A stretch of 64,000 bases of DNA from Streptomyces sp. NBC_00820 (GCF_036347055.1 NZ_CP108882.1:4104501-4168500); one strand, 5' to 3'. Positions 15,884 through 25,029 are shown, numbered from the stretch's first letter. Notes: generated from the sequence alone by a model not told the origin. Numbers and translations: made by a program.

Positions 15884-16456
15884 TCACAAGGCCGGGGCGT
15901 TGTCGTGCAGCACCCGCTGGAAAAGGCGGCTGTCCCGCCATTCCCCGTTGATGTGCAGGTAGTTGGGGGCCAGCCCGATCGGCTCGAAACCGCATTTCTC
16001 CAGCACCCGCTGTGAACCGGCGTTGTCGACGCGCGTGGACGCCTGAACGCGGTGCAGTCCGAGCGTATCCCTGGCGATCGCGCAGACCCGCTCCACCGCG
16101 GCGCTGGCCAGGCCCCGGTTCTGCTGGTCGGCGGCCACCCAGTAGCCGAGGCTGGAACTGCAGAAGGGCCCCCGGACGATGTCGGTCAGATTGATCGCCC
16201 CGGCGATCCGGCCGTCCGACGCCTCGAACAGCCACGGCACCAAGGTTCCCCCGGCGAACTGCCGCAGCAGCCCCTCGATGCGCTCGGCCTGGCCCTCGGC
16301 GGTGTAGAAGGACTCCGGCCTGACCGGATCCCACGGCCGCAGGTGCTCACGGTTCTCCGCGTAGGCGGCGGCGAGCGCCGGGGCGTCGCTCCGGGCCAGG
16401 GTGCGCAGGGTCACGCCGGCCGCTATCTCCTGGCCCTCAAGGGTTTCGGTAACCAT
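15884..16456 (-). CDS. GNAT-family N-acetyltransferase (RimJ/RimL type)
   Basis: Encodes 190 residues with GNAT features: an acetyl-CoA-binding segment around GYWVAADQQNRGLASAAVERV and C-terminal LEKCGFEPIGLAPNYLHINGEWRDSRLF typical of the RimJ/RimL branch. It probably acetylates an N-terminal amino group of a protein or a small amine; the substrate is unknown. The leader is unusual: a 160-bp foldback element ends 13 bp upstream of the ATG, and the best Shine-Dalgarno-like sequence (AGGG) is formed by the target-site duplication and flanking bases. Confidence 0.88.
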   Translation of the reverse strand: MVTETLEGQEIAAGVTLRTLARSDAPALAAAYAENREHLRPWDPVRPESFYTAEGQAERIEGLLRQFAGGTLVPWLFEASDGRIAGAINLTDIVRGPFCSSSLGYWVAADQQNRGLASAAVERVCAIARDTLGLHRVQASTRVDNAGSQRVLEKCGFEPIGLAPNYLHINGEWRDSRLFQRVLHDNAPAL

Positions 16457-16469
16457 GCGCGCACCCTAG

Positions 16470-16629
16470 GGGGTGTCGTTTGGATCAGGTCGGTTCAGGC
16501 CGCGGCGTCCGGTGCGGTGCCTCGCAAGGCGGAGGATCTGCCGCGTACTGGACGTACTCGGCTGATCCGACAACGCGGCGAGGTGCCGTGCCGGGCGTCG
16601 CGGACCCGAGCTGATCCAAACGACACCCC
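16470..16629. mobile_element. 160-bp foldback MITE with CTAG target duplication
   Basis: The terminal inverted repeats begin GGGGTGTCGTTTGGATCAG at both ends (19 bp perfect, about 24 bp with one mismatch). The interior continues as an imperfect inverted repeat towards a centre near 16550, so the whole element can fold on itself. It is flanked by CTAG at 16466-16469 and 16630-16633, a target-site duplication of the size and sequence used by some IS5-group elements. There is no coding capacity, making it a non-autonomous element mobilised in trans. Confidence 0.85.
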
Positions 16630-16659
16630 CTAGGCCGCACGGGCTCACCGCGGGACCCC

Positions 16660-17106
16660 TCAAGCCGTGAGCAGGGAAGGGTCCTTCGTCCACTTGAGGA
16701 TCTTGTCGAAGCTCACCACCGTGCCGGTCCGGCCCGGCCTGGCTCCGATGTGGACGTGGTCGGCGAGCTCCCGGATCAGACACAGGCCCCGGCCGTGCTC
16801 GGCGTCCGCGCGCGCCGGTCTGACGTCCTGTGCGCGGACGTAGCCGGGCCCCGAATCGGCCACCTCGATACGGCACTTCTCCCCGTCCAGATACGCGGTG
16901 ACCCGGTAGCCCCCGGATCTGCCGCCGCGTACCGCGTCGCCGCCGTGCTCGACGGCGTTCGCGCAGGCCTCGGTGAGGGCGACGGACAGGTCGTAGGAGA
17001 CGTCCGGGTCCACCCCCGCGGTCTCCATCGTGCCGACCAGCAGCCGCCTGGCGAGCGGCACGCTCGCGGCCTCGCGGCGCAGATGGAGTGACCACCAGAT
17101 GCTCAT
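16660..17106 (-). CDS. HATPase_c ATP-binding protein, RsbW-like
   Basis: Encodes 148 residues, almost entirely a GHKL ATPase core: N box LTEACANAVEHG, G1 VADSGPGY and G2 HGRGLCLIREL. The size and compactness match the Streptomyces anti-sigma factor/serine kinase family related to RsbW and SpoIIAB, with cytoplasmic action on a SigB-type sigma factor or its antagonist. No such partner is adjacent. The MITE lies directly downstream, between this stop codon and the GNAT start, so the two genes may once have formed a transcription unit. Confidence 0.88.
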   Translation of the reverse strand: MSIWWSLHLRREAASVPLARRLLVGTMETAGVDPDVSYDLSVALTEACANAVEHGGDAVRGGRSGGYRVTAYLDGEKCRIEVADSGPGYVRAQDVRPARADAEHGRGLCLIRELADHVHIGARPGRTGTVVSFDKILKWTKDPSLLTA

Positions 17107-17315
17107 GCTCCAGCCTCCTGGCCGCGGCTCGACATACCGTTACCTATTGCCGCATGTGCCCACCCGTAAGCACTCCGTTGACGTGACGCCGCCCATATGG
17201 GCGATGCGCCCGTGGACGAATCGGTGTATGAGGGGATGACTCGCGACCGGACACGGCCCACCGAAGATGGCGGAATCCCGCGGACCTGCCGCAGGGCACC
17301 CGGGGACGCAGTGCG

Positions 17316-18257
17316 ATGATGAGCCCCGCCATGACTGCCCCCCAGCCGCGCACGACGCGCCCCGGACGTGAAGTCCGGATCCTGCGGGCCGCGGTGTTCG
17401 CCGCGGTCTGCGTCGTGCTGGCCGCGGCCGGGCACAGTCTGGCCGCCTGCGCGCGCGTGCCGCTGTGGGCGCTCGGCGCGGGATTCCTGGGCACCCTGCT
17501 GCTCGTGGCACCGCTCGCCGGACGCACCCGCTCCCTGCCGGGCATCGCCGCACTCCTCGCCCTCGGCCAGACCGCGCTGCACACGCTGTTCGGACTGGCC
17601 CAGCACGGGGCCGCCGGCACCACCTGGACACAGATGGGCCCCATGGGCTCCATGGGCTCCATGGGTGCGACGGGGCCGGCCGGGCCGATGGGGGTCACCG
17701 GTGCGACGGGCTCCATGGGCGGCGCGGACGCCGCGCTCGGCGCGGGCGCGCTCGTCGAACGGGCCTCCCGGCTCGTGTGCGGCTCCGCGCCCTCCGCGCT
17801 CACCCCGGGGCACGCCTACCGCCTCCTGCTCGACGCGCATCTCATCGACCCCTCGGGCCGGTTCGTGGGCGGCACGCCCGCCGCGCCGCCCACCTACGAC
17901 GTCACCGGCCCCTCGACGGCCCTGCTGCCGTCCCTGCCGATGCTGCTCGGCCACGTCCTCGCGGCCCTCGCCGCGGGCTGGCTGCTGCGCCGCGGCGACC
18001 TGGCCGTACTGCGGCTGATCGAGCTGTCGTCGCACGGAGTCGCCGAGGGCATCGCGGAGGGGGCGCTCGTACGGTCCCTGCGTGCGGCGCTCGCGCTGAC
18101 CCGCGCCCTGTGCGCCGGACTGACGCCCGCCGCCGGACCGCTCCCGCGCGGCCGCCGTACCGCCCGGGACGAGGCACCCGCCCCGCACACCACCACGCTC
18201 CAGCACACGGTGATCCGGCGCGGGCCGCCCGCCGCCGCGTTCCTCCTCGCCGCCTGA
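17316..18257 (+). CDS. polytopic membrane protein with Met-rich loop, upstream of copper genes
   Basis: Encodes about 313 residues with hydrophobic segments near 23-45, 50-68, 73-92 and 203-223. The loop between the third and fourth segments is unusual: a short collagen-like, Met/Gly-rich run (QMGPMGSMGSMGATG and PMGVTGATGSMGG). Clustered methionines are typical of extracytoplasmic Cu(I) sites, and the gene heads a run of copper-handling genes, so a role in copper delivery or cytochrome oxidase assembly is plausible but unproven. No enzyme family is recognised. Three in-frame ATGs (17316, 17319, 17331) leave the exact start open. Confidence 0.75.
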   Translation: MMSPAMTAPQPRTTRPGREVRILRAAVFAAVCVVLAAAGHSLAACARVPLWALGAGFLGTLLLVAPLAGRTRSLPGIAALLALGQTALHTLFGLAQHGAAGTTWTQMGPMGSMGSMGATGPAGPMGVTGATGSMGGADAALGAGALVERASRLVCGSAPSALTPGHAYRLLLDAHLIDPSGRFVGGTPAAPPTYDVTGPSTALLPSLPMLLGHVLAALAAGWLLRRGDLAVLRLIELSSHGVAEGIAEGALVRSLRAALALTRALCAGLTPAAGPLPRGRRTARDEAPAPHTTTLQHTVIRRGPPAAAFLLAA

Positions 18258-18416
18258 CGCGACGCGACTCCACCACACTCCGCTCCGGTCCATCCGGCGG
18301 ACAGGGGCCGCCGTCACGCGGCACGCGCGCGTGCGCACCTCGCACGAGTGGCACCGCCACGCGCACGCGTACCCCTCTTCGTCACCGGACCTCACTCAGA
18401 GTGGAGTGCTCCTGTC

Positions 18417-19226
18417 ATGCAGGCTTCTCGTACCGCCTCGCGCACCCCGTCCCGCGTCGCCACCCGCGTCGCCACCCGCGTCGTCGCCGCCACCGCCGTC
18501 GCCGGCGTGGCCGTCCTCGCGCTGTCGGCTCCCGCCTTCGCGCACGTCTCCGTGCAGCCCGAGGGCGCCGCGGCCAAGGGCGGTTACGCGGTCGTCGACT
18601 TCAAGGTCCCCAACGAGCGCGACGACGCCGCGACCACCAAGCTCGAGGTGAACCTCCCGGCCGACCACCCGCTGGCCTCGGTGATGCCCCAGCCCGTCCC
18701 CGGCTGGTCCGTGAAGGTCACCAGGTCCAAGCTGGCCAAGCCGCTCACCATGCACGGCGAGAAGATCGACGAGGCCGTCACCAAGGTCACCTGGACCGCC
18801 GACGGCAAGGGCATCGAGCCCGGCTACTTCCAGAAGTTCCCGCTCTCCCTGGGCGCCCTGCCCGAGGACACCGACAAGCTCGTCTTCAAGGCCCTCCAGA
18901 CGTACTCCGACAAGGAGGTCGTGCGCTGGATCGAGGTCCAGCAGGAAGGCCAGGAGGAGCCCGAGAACCCGGCGCCGGTGCTGGAGCTGTCCGCCGCCAC
19001 CGACGACCACCACGGCGCCGCCGACGACGCCTCCGACAAGACCGAGGGCAAGACCGACGGCAAGACCGACGGCAAGGCGGACGCCACGACCGGGAAGACG
19101 GCCGCCGCCGCGGACACGAAGGGCGGCAGCGACACCACCGCGCGCGTGCTCGGCGTCGTCGGCATCGTCATCGGCGTCGCGGGCGTGGCCTACGGCGTCC
19201 TCGCCGGCCGCCGCCGCACCGCCTGA
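18417..19226 (+). CDS. YcnI-family (DUF1775) copper-binding membrane protein
   Basis: Encodes 269 residues. A signal peptide ends at AFA, giving a mature protein that begins with His43, the N-terminal His used for copper binding in YcnI proteins. The DUF1775 domain spans about 43-185, with a conserved Trp in PGWSV. It is followed by a charged Asp/Lys/Thr linker containing KTDGKTDGK repeats and a C-terminal transmembrane helix near 245-262. It is thus anchored outside the membrane. It precedes the Sco gene by 89 bp on the same strand and probably belongs to the same copper-trafficking unit. Confidence 0.92.
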   Translation: MQASRTASRTPSRVATRVATRVVAATAVAGVAVLALSAPAFAHVSVQPEGAAAKGGYAVVDFKVPNERDDAATTKLEVNLPADHPLASVMPQPVPGWSVKVTRSKLAKPLTMHGEKIDEAVTKVTWTADGKGIEPGYFQKFPLSLGALPEDTDKLVFKALQTYSDKEVVRWIEVQQEGQEEPENPAPVLELSAATDDHHGAADDASDKTEGKTDGKTDGKADATTGKTAAAADTKGGSDTTARVLGVVGIVIGVAGVAYGVLAGRRRTA

Positions 19227-19315
19227 CCCCACCGTTCCGTGTGCGCGCCGGGGCCGGCGACCCGCTCGTACGGCCCCGGCGCGCACCGGAGTTCACCTAT
19301 CTGGGACATTTCTCC

Positions 19316-19972
19316 ATGCGTAACAAGACGTTCGCGGTGGCCGCGCTGCTCGCAGCCGCCGCCACCCTGACCCTCTCCGCCTGCGGCAGCGGCGACGACG
19401 CCAAGTCTCCCGTCACCGTGGTCTCCGAGGAGACCGGCTCGGGCAAGGCCGCCACCGTCCTCGACCAGCCGTTCGAGAAGCCGGACCTGGTCCTCACCGA
19501 CACCCACGGCAAGAAGTACGACCTGCGCGCCGAGACCAAGGGCCACCCGACGCTCGTCTACTTCGGCTACACGCACTGCCCCGACGTGTGCCCGACGACC
19601 ATGAGCAACATCGCCGTCGCGAAGAAGGCCCTGCCCAAGGCCGCGCAGAACGACCTCAGGGTCGTCTTCGTCACCACCGACCCCGGCCGCGACACCCCCG
19701 CCGAACTGGGCAAGTGGCTCAAGGGCATCGACCCGGAGTTCATCGGCCTAACCGGAGACTTCGCCACCATCCAGGCCGGCGCCCGCTCCCTCGGCATCTC
19801 CGTCGAGCCGACGACGAAGGACAAGAACGGCAAGGCCGTCTCGGTGCACGGCACCCAGGTCATCGCCTTCTCCCCGAAGACCGACGGCGGTTACGTCCTC
19901 TACGGCGAGGACGCCACGGTCGACGACTACACCAGGGACCTGCCGAAGCTCGTCGAGGGAGCCAAGCCGTGA
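19316..19972 (+). CDS. sco: SCO1/SenC copper chaperone lipoprotein
   Basis: Encodes 218 residues. The lipoprotein signal ends at LSAC (Cys23). The thioredoxin-like domain contains the Cu-binding/redox motif CPDVC (in YTHCPDVCP) and the distal conserved His in VSVHGTQV. It should deliver copper to the CuA centre of cytochrome c oxidase. In S. lividans the Sco protein of this gene cluster is also linked to copper-dependent development (recalled knowledge). Its stop overlaps the next GTG start by four bases, indicating translational coupling to the PCu(A)C chaperone. Confidence 0.95.
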   Translation: MRNKTFAVAALLAAAATLTLSACGSGDDAKSPVTVVSEETGSGKAATVLDQPFEKPDLVLTDTHGKKYDLRAETKGHPTLVYFGYTHCPDVCPTTMSNIAVAKKALPKAAQNDLRVVFVTTDPGRDTPAELGKWLKGIDPEFIGLTGDFATIQAGARSLGISVEPTTKDKNGKAVSVHGTQVIAFSPKTDGGYVLYGEDATVDDYTRDLPKLVEGAKP

Positions 19973-20520
19973 GGCGTGCCCTCCGCGCCGCCGGTGCCGC
20001 CAGTGCCGCCGGTACCGCCGGTACCGCCAGTGCCTTCAGTACCGCCGGTGCCGTCCGGGGCCTCCCCGCGGCGTTGCCCGTGGCCGCGCTCGCCTGCGCC
20101 CTGGCCCTCACCGGCTGCGGCGCCGGCTCCGGCTCCGGCTCCTCGAAGGCGGAGCTGTCCGTGAGCGGGTCGTACATGCCCCAGCCGGTCTCCGCCGACA
20201 TGGCCGCGGGCTTCCTGACCATCAGCAACAAGGGCGGCACGCGGGACGAGCTCACCTCGGTCAGCAGCGACGCCGCCGGCCAGGTCACCATGCACAGCAC
20301 CACCGGCGGCACCATGGCCGAGCGCAGCTCCTTCGCCATACCCGCGCACGGCCGGCTCGTGTTCAGAAGCGGGGGCAACCATCTGATGTTCGACGGGCTG
20401 AGGCACGAGCCGAGGCAGGGTCAGACGGTCACCGTGAAACTCACGTTCGCCGAATCCGGACCCCTCACCGTCGAGATGCCGGTGAAGTCCGCCACGTACA
20501 ACCCGTCGACCGGACACTGA
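19969..20520 (+). CDS. PCu(A)C-type extracytoplasmic copper chaperone (ECuC-like)
   Basis: Encodes 183 residues from a GTG overlapping the sco stop (GTGA). A long Ala/Gly/Thr N-terminus precedes a lipobox LTGC (Cys50). The PCu(A)C domain shows the Met/His Cu(I) ligands spread over YMPQP, TMHST and GNHLMFDGL. It is expected to carry copper to Sco. Codons about 5-28 are made of near-repeats of a 9-bp Ala/Gly/Thr unit (19985-20050), so this N-terminus is probably variable among strains. Confidence 0.92.
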   Translation: MRRALRAAGAASAAGTAGTASAFSTAGAVRGLPAALPVAALACALALTGCGAGSGSGSSKAELSVSGSYMPQPVSADMAAGFLTISNKGGTRDELTSVSSDAAGQVTMHSTTGGTMAERSSFAIPAHGRLVFRSGGNHLMFDGLRHEPRQGQTVTVKLTFAESGPLTVEMPVKSATYNPSTGH

Positions 20521-20533
20521 GGGAGGGACCATC

Positions 20534-22606
20534 GTGACCCGCACCATCACCCCCCGCCTGCGGACCCTGGTACTGCTGCTTCTCGCCGTCACCGGAGCCC
20601 TGCTCGCGGGCGCCGGACCGGCCTCCGCGCACGCCGCGCTGACCGGCAGCGACCCCGCGCAGGGGGTGGTGGTCGACAAGGCGCCCACCCAGGTGTCGCT
20701 CACCTTCTCCGAGACCGTGGCGATGAGCGACGACTCGCTGCGCGTCCTCGACCCCCGGGGGAAGGCCGTCCAGAAGGGCAAGCCCGCCAACGTGAGCGGG
20801 ACGACGTACGCCGTCCGGCTCAGGAGCGGCCTGGCGGACGGCACCTACACCGTCACCTACCAGGTCGTCTCGGCGGACAGCCACCCCGTCGCCGGCGCCT
20901 ACACCTTCTCCGTCGGAGCCCCCTCGCAGACCGTCGTCTCCGACGTCGGGCCCGCGGCCGGCGGCGGGGTCGTGGGCCGCCTCTACGCGGTCGGGCGGTA
21001 CGTGTCGTACGCCGGCTTCATCGTGCTCGCGGGCGACGCGGCCTTCGTGCTGGCCTGCTGGCGGCGCGGCGCGGGCGTACGGGCCCTGCAGCGGCTCGTG
21101 GTCGGCGGCTGGCTCGCGCTCACCGCCGCCACCCTGTGGCTGCTGCTCCTGCGCGGCTCGTACACCACCTCCGGGAAGTTCGCGGACGCCTTCGACCTGG
21201 ACCTGCTCGGCCAGGTGCTCCAGACCAAGACCGGCGCCATGCTGGTCTCCCGGCTGCTGCTGCTCGCCGCCGCCGCGCTGTTCGTCGCCGTCCTCTTCAG
21301 CGCCTACACCAAGCGCGAGGACGACGAGAAGCGCGACCTGACCTTCGGGCTCTCGATCGGCGGCGTCGTGGTGGCCGCCGGTCTGGCGGCGAGCTGGGCG
21401 ATGGCCGAGCACGCCTCCACCGGACTCCAGCCGGGCATCGCCATGCCGGTCGACGTCGTGCACCTGCTGGCCGTCGCCGCCTGGCTGGGCGGCCTCACCG
21501 CCCTGCTCGTGGCGCTGTACCGGGCGCCCGTGGACGCCCCGATCGAGGCCGCCGCCGTCCAGCGCTTCTCCCGCGTCGCCTTCGGCTCCGTCCTCGCGCT
21601 GGTCGCCACCGGCGTCTACCAGTCCTGGCGCCAGCTGGGCTCCTGGTCGGCGTTCACCGAGACCGAGTACGGCCTGCTGCTGCTGCTCAAGATCGGCCTG
21701 GTGGCGCTGCTGGTCGGCATCGCGTGGATCTCGCGACGGTGGACGGGACGGCTCGCGGACACGGCCGACGACGCCGGTTCCACGGAGGATTCCGTCGCCG
21801 ATTCATCCGCCGACTCGGCTGCCGATTCCGCGGACGAAATGGCTGGGCGGCCCGAGAAGGAGCCCGTTCCCGCGTCGACGTCCGCGGCCAAGGCGGCCAC
21901 CACCGGTGCCGTGGTGCTCGCCGGTACGGGTACCGGTGGCGGTGACCGTGATGGTGCCGGTGCCGGTGCCGATGACACCGCGGACGACGACAACGCTGAC
22001 GGTGACCGTGACGGCGACGGCGAGCGCGCCGCGCAGCTCGCCCGGCAGCGGGTTGCGGTGGACGCCGCCCGGCGCAAGCGGCTCAGGGACGGTGACCCGA
22101 ACCGCTTCGGGCTGCGCCGCTCGGTGCTCGCCGAGGCGGGCGTCGCGATCGTCCTGCTCGCCGTGACCACCGCGCTGACCCAGACCGAGCCGGGCCGTAC
22201 CGAACAGGACGCCAAGGCCTCCGCCTCCCCCTCCGCCAGCTCTTCGGCGGCGACCTCCTCGTCCGGCGCCGTCACCCTGGACATGCCCTTCGACACCGGC
22301 GGCAGCGACGGCAAGGGCCTGGTCCGAATCGACCTCGACCCCGCGCGCGTGGGCGGCAACGAGATGCACGTCTACGTGCAGCGGCCCAACGGACGCGCCT
22401 TCGACGTCCCCGAGGTGAAGGTCGCCTTCACCCTGGAGGCGAAGAAGATCGGGCCGCTCCCCGTGAACCCCGACCACATCACCACCGGCCACTGGGCGGC
22501 CGACGGAGTGCAGATCCCGATGGCCGGCGACTGGAAGATCACCGTGACCGTGCGGACCTCCGACATCGACCAGGCGACCGTTTCCAAGAACGCGCAGATC
22601 GGCTGA
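20534..22606 (+). CDS. CopC-CopD fusion, copper import/homeostasis protein
   Basis: Encodes 690 residues from a GTG start. The signal peptide ends at ASA, so the mature CopC domain starts with His33; its Cu(II) site also includes the Asp/His pair in VSADSHPVAG. About eight transmembrane segments of the CopD part follow (150-400). A disordered acidic insertion rich in Ser, Ala, Asp and Gly lies at about 410-510, then another membrane helix and a C-terminal extracytoplasmic domain of about 130 residues resembling a YtkA-like fold. CopC-CopD fusions move copper across the membrane. It lies 13 bp after the PCu(A)C gene. Confidence 0.92.
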   Translation: MTRTITPRLRTLVLLLLAVTGALLAGAGPASAHAALTGSDPAQGVVVDKAPTQVSLTFSETVAMSDDSLRVLDPRGKAVQKGKPANVSGTTYAVRLRSGLADGTYTVTYQVVSADSHPVAGAYTFSVGAPSQTVVSDVGPAAGGGVVGRLYAVGRYVSYAGFIVLAGDAAFVLACWRRGAGVRALQRLVVGGWLALTAATLWLLLLRGSYTTSGKFADAFDLDLLGQVLQTKTGAMLVSRLLLLAAAALFVAVLFSAYTKREDDEKRDLTFGLSIGGVVVAAGLAASWAMAEHASTGLQPGIAMPVDVVHLLAVAAWLGGLTALLVALYRAPVDAPIEAAAVQRFSRVAFGSVLALVATGVYQSWRQLGSWSAFTETEYGLLLLLKIGLVALLVGIAWISRRWTGRLADTADDAGSTEDSVADSSADSAADSADEMAGRPEKEPVPASTSAAKAATTGAVVLAGTGTGGGDRDGAGAGADDTADDDNADGDRDGDGERAAQLARQRVAVDAARRKRLRDGDPNRFGLRRSVLAEAGVAIVLLAVTTALTQTEPGRTEQDAKASASPSASSSAATSSSGAVTLDMPFDTGGSDGKGLVRIDLDPARVGGNEMHVYVQRPNGRAFDVPEVKVAFTLEAKKIGPLPVNPDHITTGHWAADGVQIPMAGDWKITVTVRTSDIDQATVSKNAQIG

Positions 22607-22614
22607 ACGACACC

Positions 22615-23898
22615 ATGCCCGACCAGTCCATCCCCCAGGCCCGTACGCCCGAGTCCGAGGTGCGAGAGCCCGACGCACCCGGCGGCCGGGGCGTCTCCCG
22701 GCGCGCGCTGCTCGGCACCGCCGGGGCCACCGGGCTCGTGCTCGGCGCGACGGGCGGGGCCGTGGGCTACACCGCCGCGCCCGCCCAGGCGACTCCACTC
22801 ACCTCGGTCGGCTCCGGGCAGGCGATGTTTCACGGGAAACATCAGCCCGGCATCACCGAGGGACTCCAGGCGCGCGGCCACCTCGTCGCCTTCGACCTGG
22901 TGGCCGGCGCGGGACGCAAGGAGGCCGCGGCCCTGCTGCGTCGCTGGTCGGTGACCGCCGAGCGGCTGATGGCCGGTGAGGCGGCCCCGCACGACGACAC
23001 CGGCGTGGCCCGGGACTCCGGCCCCTCCTCGCTGACGGTCACCTTCGGCTTCGGCCACGGCTTCTTCGCGAAGACCGGCCTGACCAAGCAGCGGCCGACC
23101 GCGCTGGACCCGCTGCCCGACTTCTCCGCCGACCGGATCGACAGGGCGCGCAGCGGCGGAGACCTGTGGGTGCAGATCGGCGCCGACGACGCCATGGTCG
23201 CCTTCCACGCCCTGCGCGCGCTCCAGAAGGAGACGGGCGGCGCGGCCCGCCTCCGCTGGCAGATGAACGGGTTCAACCGCTCCCCGGGCGCCACCGCCCA
23301 CCCCATGACGGCCCGCAACCTCATGGGCCAGCTCGACGGCACCCGCAACCCCAAGCCCGCCGAGCCCGACTTCGACGGGCGGATCTTCGTGCCCGCCTCC
23401 GGGGAGCCCGCGTGGATGGCGAACGGCTCCTACGCCGTCGTACGCCGTATCCGCATGCTCCTCGACGACTGGGAGAAACTGGCGCTCCCCGCACAGGAGG
23501 CGGTCATCGGGCGCCGCAAGGCCGACGGGGCGCCCCTGTCCGGGGGCGGCGAGACCACGCCGATGGACCTGGAGAAGGCCGACGCCAAGGGCGAGTACGT
23601 CGTCCCGCTCAACGCCCACGCCCGGATCAGCCGGCCCGACCAGAACGGCGGCGCGGCCATACTGCGGCGCCCGTTCTCGTACCACGACGGCTTCGACGCG
23701 GACGGCACTCCCGATGCGGGGCTGCTGTTCGTCTGCTGGCAGGCGGACCCGCTGCGCGGCTTCGTACCGCTGCAGCGCAAGCTCGACCGGGGCGACGCGC
23801 TGTCGCGGTTCCTCCGGCACGAGGCGAGCGCCCTGTTCGCGGTGCCGGGCGGCGCGGCGAAGGGGGAGTACGTGGGGCAGCGGCTGCTGGAAGGGTGA
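22615..23898 (+). CDS. dtpA: Tat-exported DyP-type heme peroxidase (DtpA-like)
   Basis: Encodes 427 residues. A twin-arginine signal (SRRALLG, residues 28-34) with a hydrophobic core ends at AQA. The DyP signature GQLDG (238-242) provides the distal Asp241, and SYHDGF supplies the likely proximal heme His. Its place directly after CopC-CopD and in a Sco cluster matches DtpA of S. lividans, which works with the copper radical oxidase GlxA in development (recalled knowledge). It starts 8 bp after the copCD stop. A one-mismatch parS site lies inside codons 71-75. Confidence 0.93.
   Translation: MPDQSIPQARTPESEVREPDAPGGRGVSRRALLGTAGATGLVLGATGGAVGYTAAPAQATPLTSVGSGQAMFHGKHQPGITEGLQARGHLVAFDLVAGAGRKEAAALLRRWSVTAERLMAGEAAPHDDTGVARDSGPSSLTVTFGFGHGFFAKTGLTKQRPTALDPLPDFSADRIDRARSGGDLWVQIGADDAMVAFHALRALQKETGGAARLRWQMNGFNRSPGATAHPMTARNLMGQLDGTRNPKPAEPDFDGRIFVPASGEPAWMANGSYAVVRRIRMLLDDWEKLALPAQEAVIGRRKADGAPLSGGGETTPMDLEKADAKGEYVVPLNAHARISRPDQNGGAAILRRPFSYHDGFDADGTPDAGLLFVCWQADPLRGFVPLQRKLDRGDALSRFLRHEASALFAVPGGAAKGEYVGQRLLEG
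22827..22840. promoter_or_regulatory. parS-like site (one mismatch) inside dtpA
   Basis: GTTTCACGGGAAAC differs at one base from the Streptomyces ParB site GTTTCACGTGAAAC. It reads through the codons for MFHGKH. Given the exact sites elsewhere in the window, weak ParB binding is plausible. Confidence 0.5.
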
Positions 23899-24096
23899 GC
23901 CCCCCCCTCCCGGCGTGAGCCCCTGGCGTGAGCCGGCAGGGAGGCCCAAGTCCAAGGGCGGCCCAGGGACGGCCGAGGGACGACCGAAGGGCAGCCCAGG
24001 GCCGTTCGGGTGAAGTTCCGGGGTTGAAACCACCCGCACGGGTGGCTGTCGTGAGACGCATGAGCCGGGCTCCCGTGCGGCCATTAGGGTGAGGAC

Positions 24097-25029
24097 ATGC
24101 CAGCGAGCTATGCGTATCTCGGTCCCGAAGGCACCTTCACCGAAGTCGCCCTGCGCACGCTTCCCGAGGCGGCCACCCGGGAGCTGATCCCGTACGTGTC
24201 GGTGCAGTCCGCACTGGACGCGGTGCGGACCGGCGAGGCCGAGGCCGCGTTCGTGCCGATCGAGAACTCCGTCGAGGGCGGCATCACCACCACCCTGGAC
24301 GAGCTGGTCGCCGGCAAGCCGCTGATGATCTACCGCGAGGTGCTGCTGTCGATCACCTTCGCGCTGCTGGTCCGGCCGGGCACGAAGCTCGCGGACATCA
24401 AGACGGTCTCCGCGCACCCGGCCGCCCAGCCGCAGGTCCGCAACTGGCTCAGGAAGAACCTCCCGGACGCCCACTGGGAGTCGGCCACCTCGAACGCGGA
24501 CGCCGCGCGTCTGGTCCAGGAGGGCCAGTACGACGCCGCCTTCGCGGGCGAGTTCGCGGCCGCCCGGTACGGCCTCGAGGCCCTGGAGACCGAGATCCAC
24601 GACGCGGAGAACGCGCAGACCCGGTTCGTGCTGGTCGGCAGGCCCGCCCGGCCCGCCGCGCCGACCGGCGCCGACAAGACCTCGGTGGTGTTGTGGCAGC
24701 GGGACGACCACCCCGGCGCGCTGCGTGATCTGCTCGGCGAGTTCGCCAGCCGGGGGATCAACCTGATGCTGCTCCAGTCCCGGCCGACCGGTGCGGGCAT
24801 CGGCAATTACTGCTTCTGCATCGACGCCGAGGGGCATATCTCCGACCGGCGGATGGCCGAGGCGCTGATGGGGCTGAAGCGGATCTGTCTCCAGGTGCGT
24901 TTCCTCGGCTCCTATCCCCGCGCCGACATCAGGCCGGGCGAGGGTCGGCCCACGCTGCCCGGCACCTCCGACGAGGAGTTCGTGGCCGCGTCCGACTGGG
25001 TGGCGCGCTGCCAGGACGGCCGTTTCTAG
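24097..25029 (+). CDS. pheA: prephenate dehydratase
   Basis: Encodes 310 residues. It converts prephenate to phenylpyruvate in phenylalanine synthesis. The catalytic PDT domain (about 3-185) includes FVPIENSVEGG and the essential TRF motif (AQTRFVLVG). It is followed by an ACT regulatory domain (about 198-280), with GALRDLLGEFASRGINL and QSRP in the place of the common ESRP, so allosteric control by phenylalanine is expected. It is a stand-alone dehydratase without chorismate mutase, as usual in actinobacteria. It is the last gene before a DnaA-box-rich spacer. Confidence 0.96.
   Translation: MPASYAYLGPEGTFTEVALRTLPEAATRELIPYVSVQSALDAVRTGEAEAAFVPIENSVEGGITTTLDELVAGKPLMIYREVLLSITFALLVRPGTKLADIKTVSAHPAAQPQVRNWLRKNLPDAHWESATSNADAARLVQEGQYDAAFAGEFAAARYGLEALETEIHDAENAQTRFVLVGRPARPAAPTGADKTSVVLWQRDDHPGALRDLLGEFASRGINLMLLQSRPTGAGIGNYCFCIDAEGHISDRRMAEALMGLKRICLQVRFLGSYPRADIRPGEGRPTLPGTSDEEFVAASDWVARCQDGRF

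Noticed and set aside
16052..17095. Open frames on both strands through the MITE, ending in the same short peptide
   Set aside because: The identical C-termini (DPNDTP) result from the inverted repeats of the element; no gene is implied.
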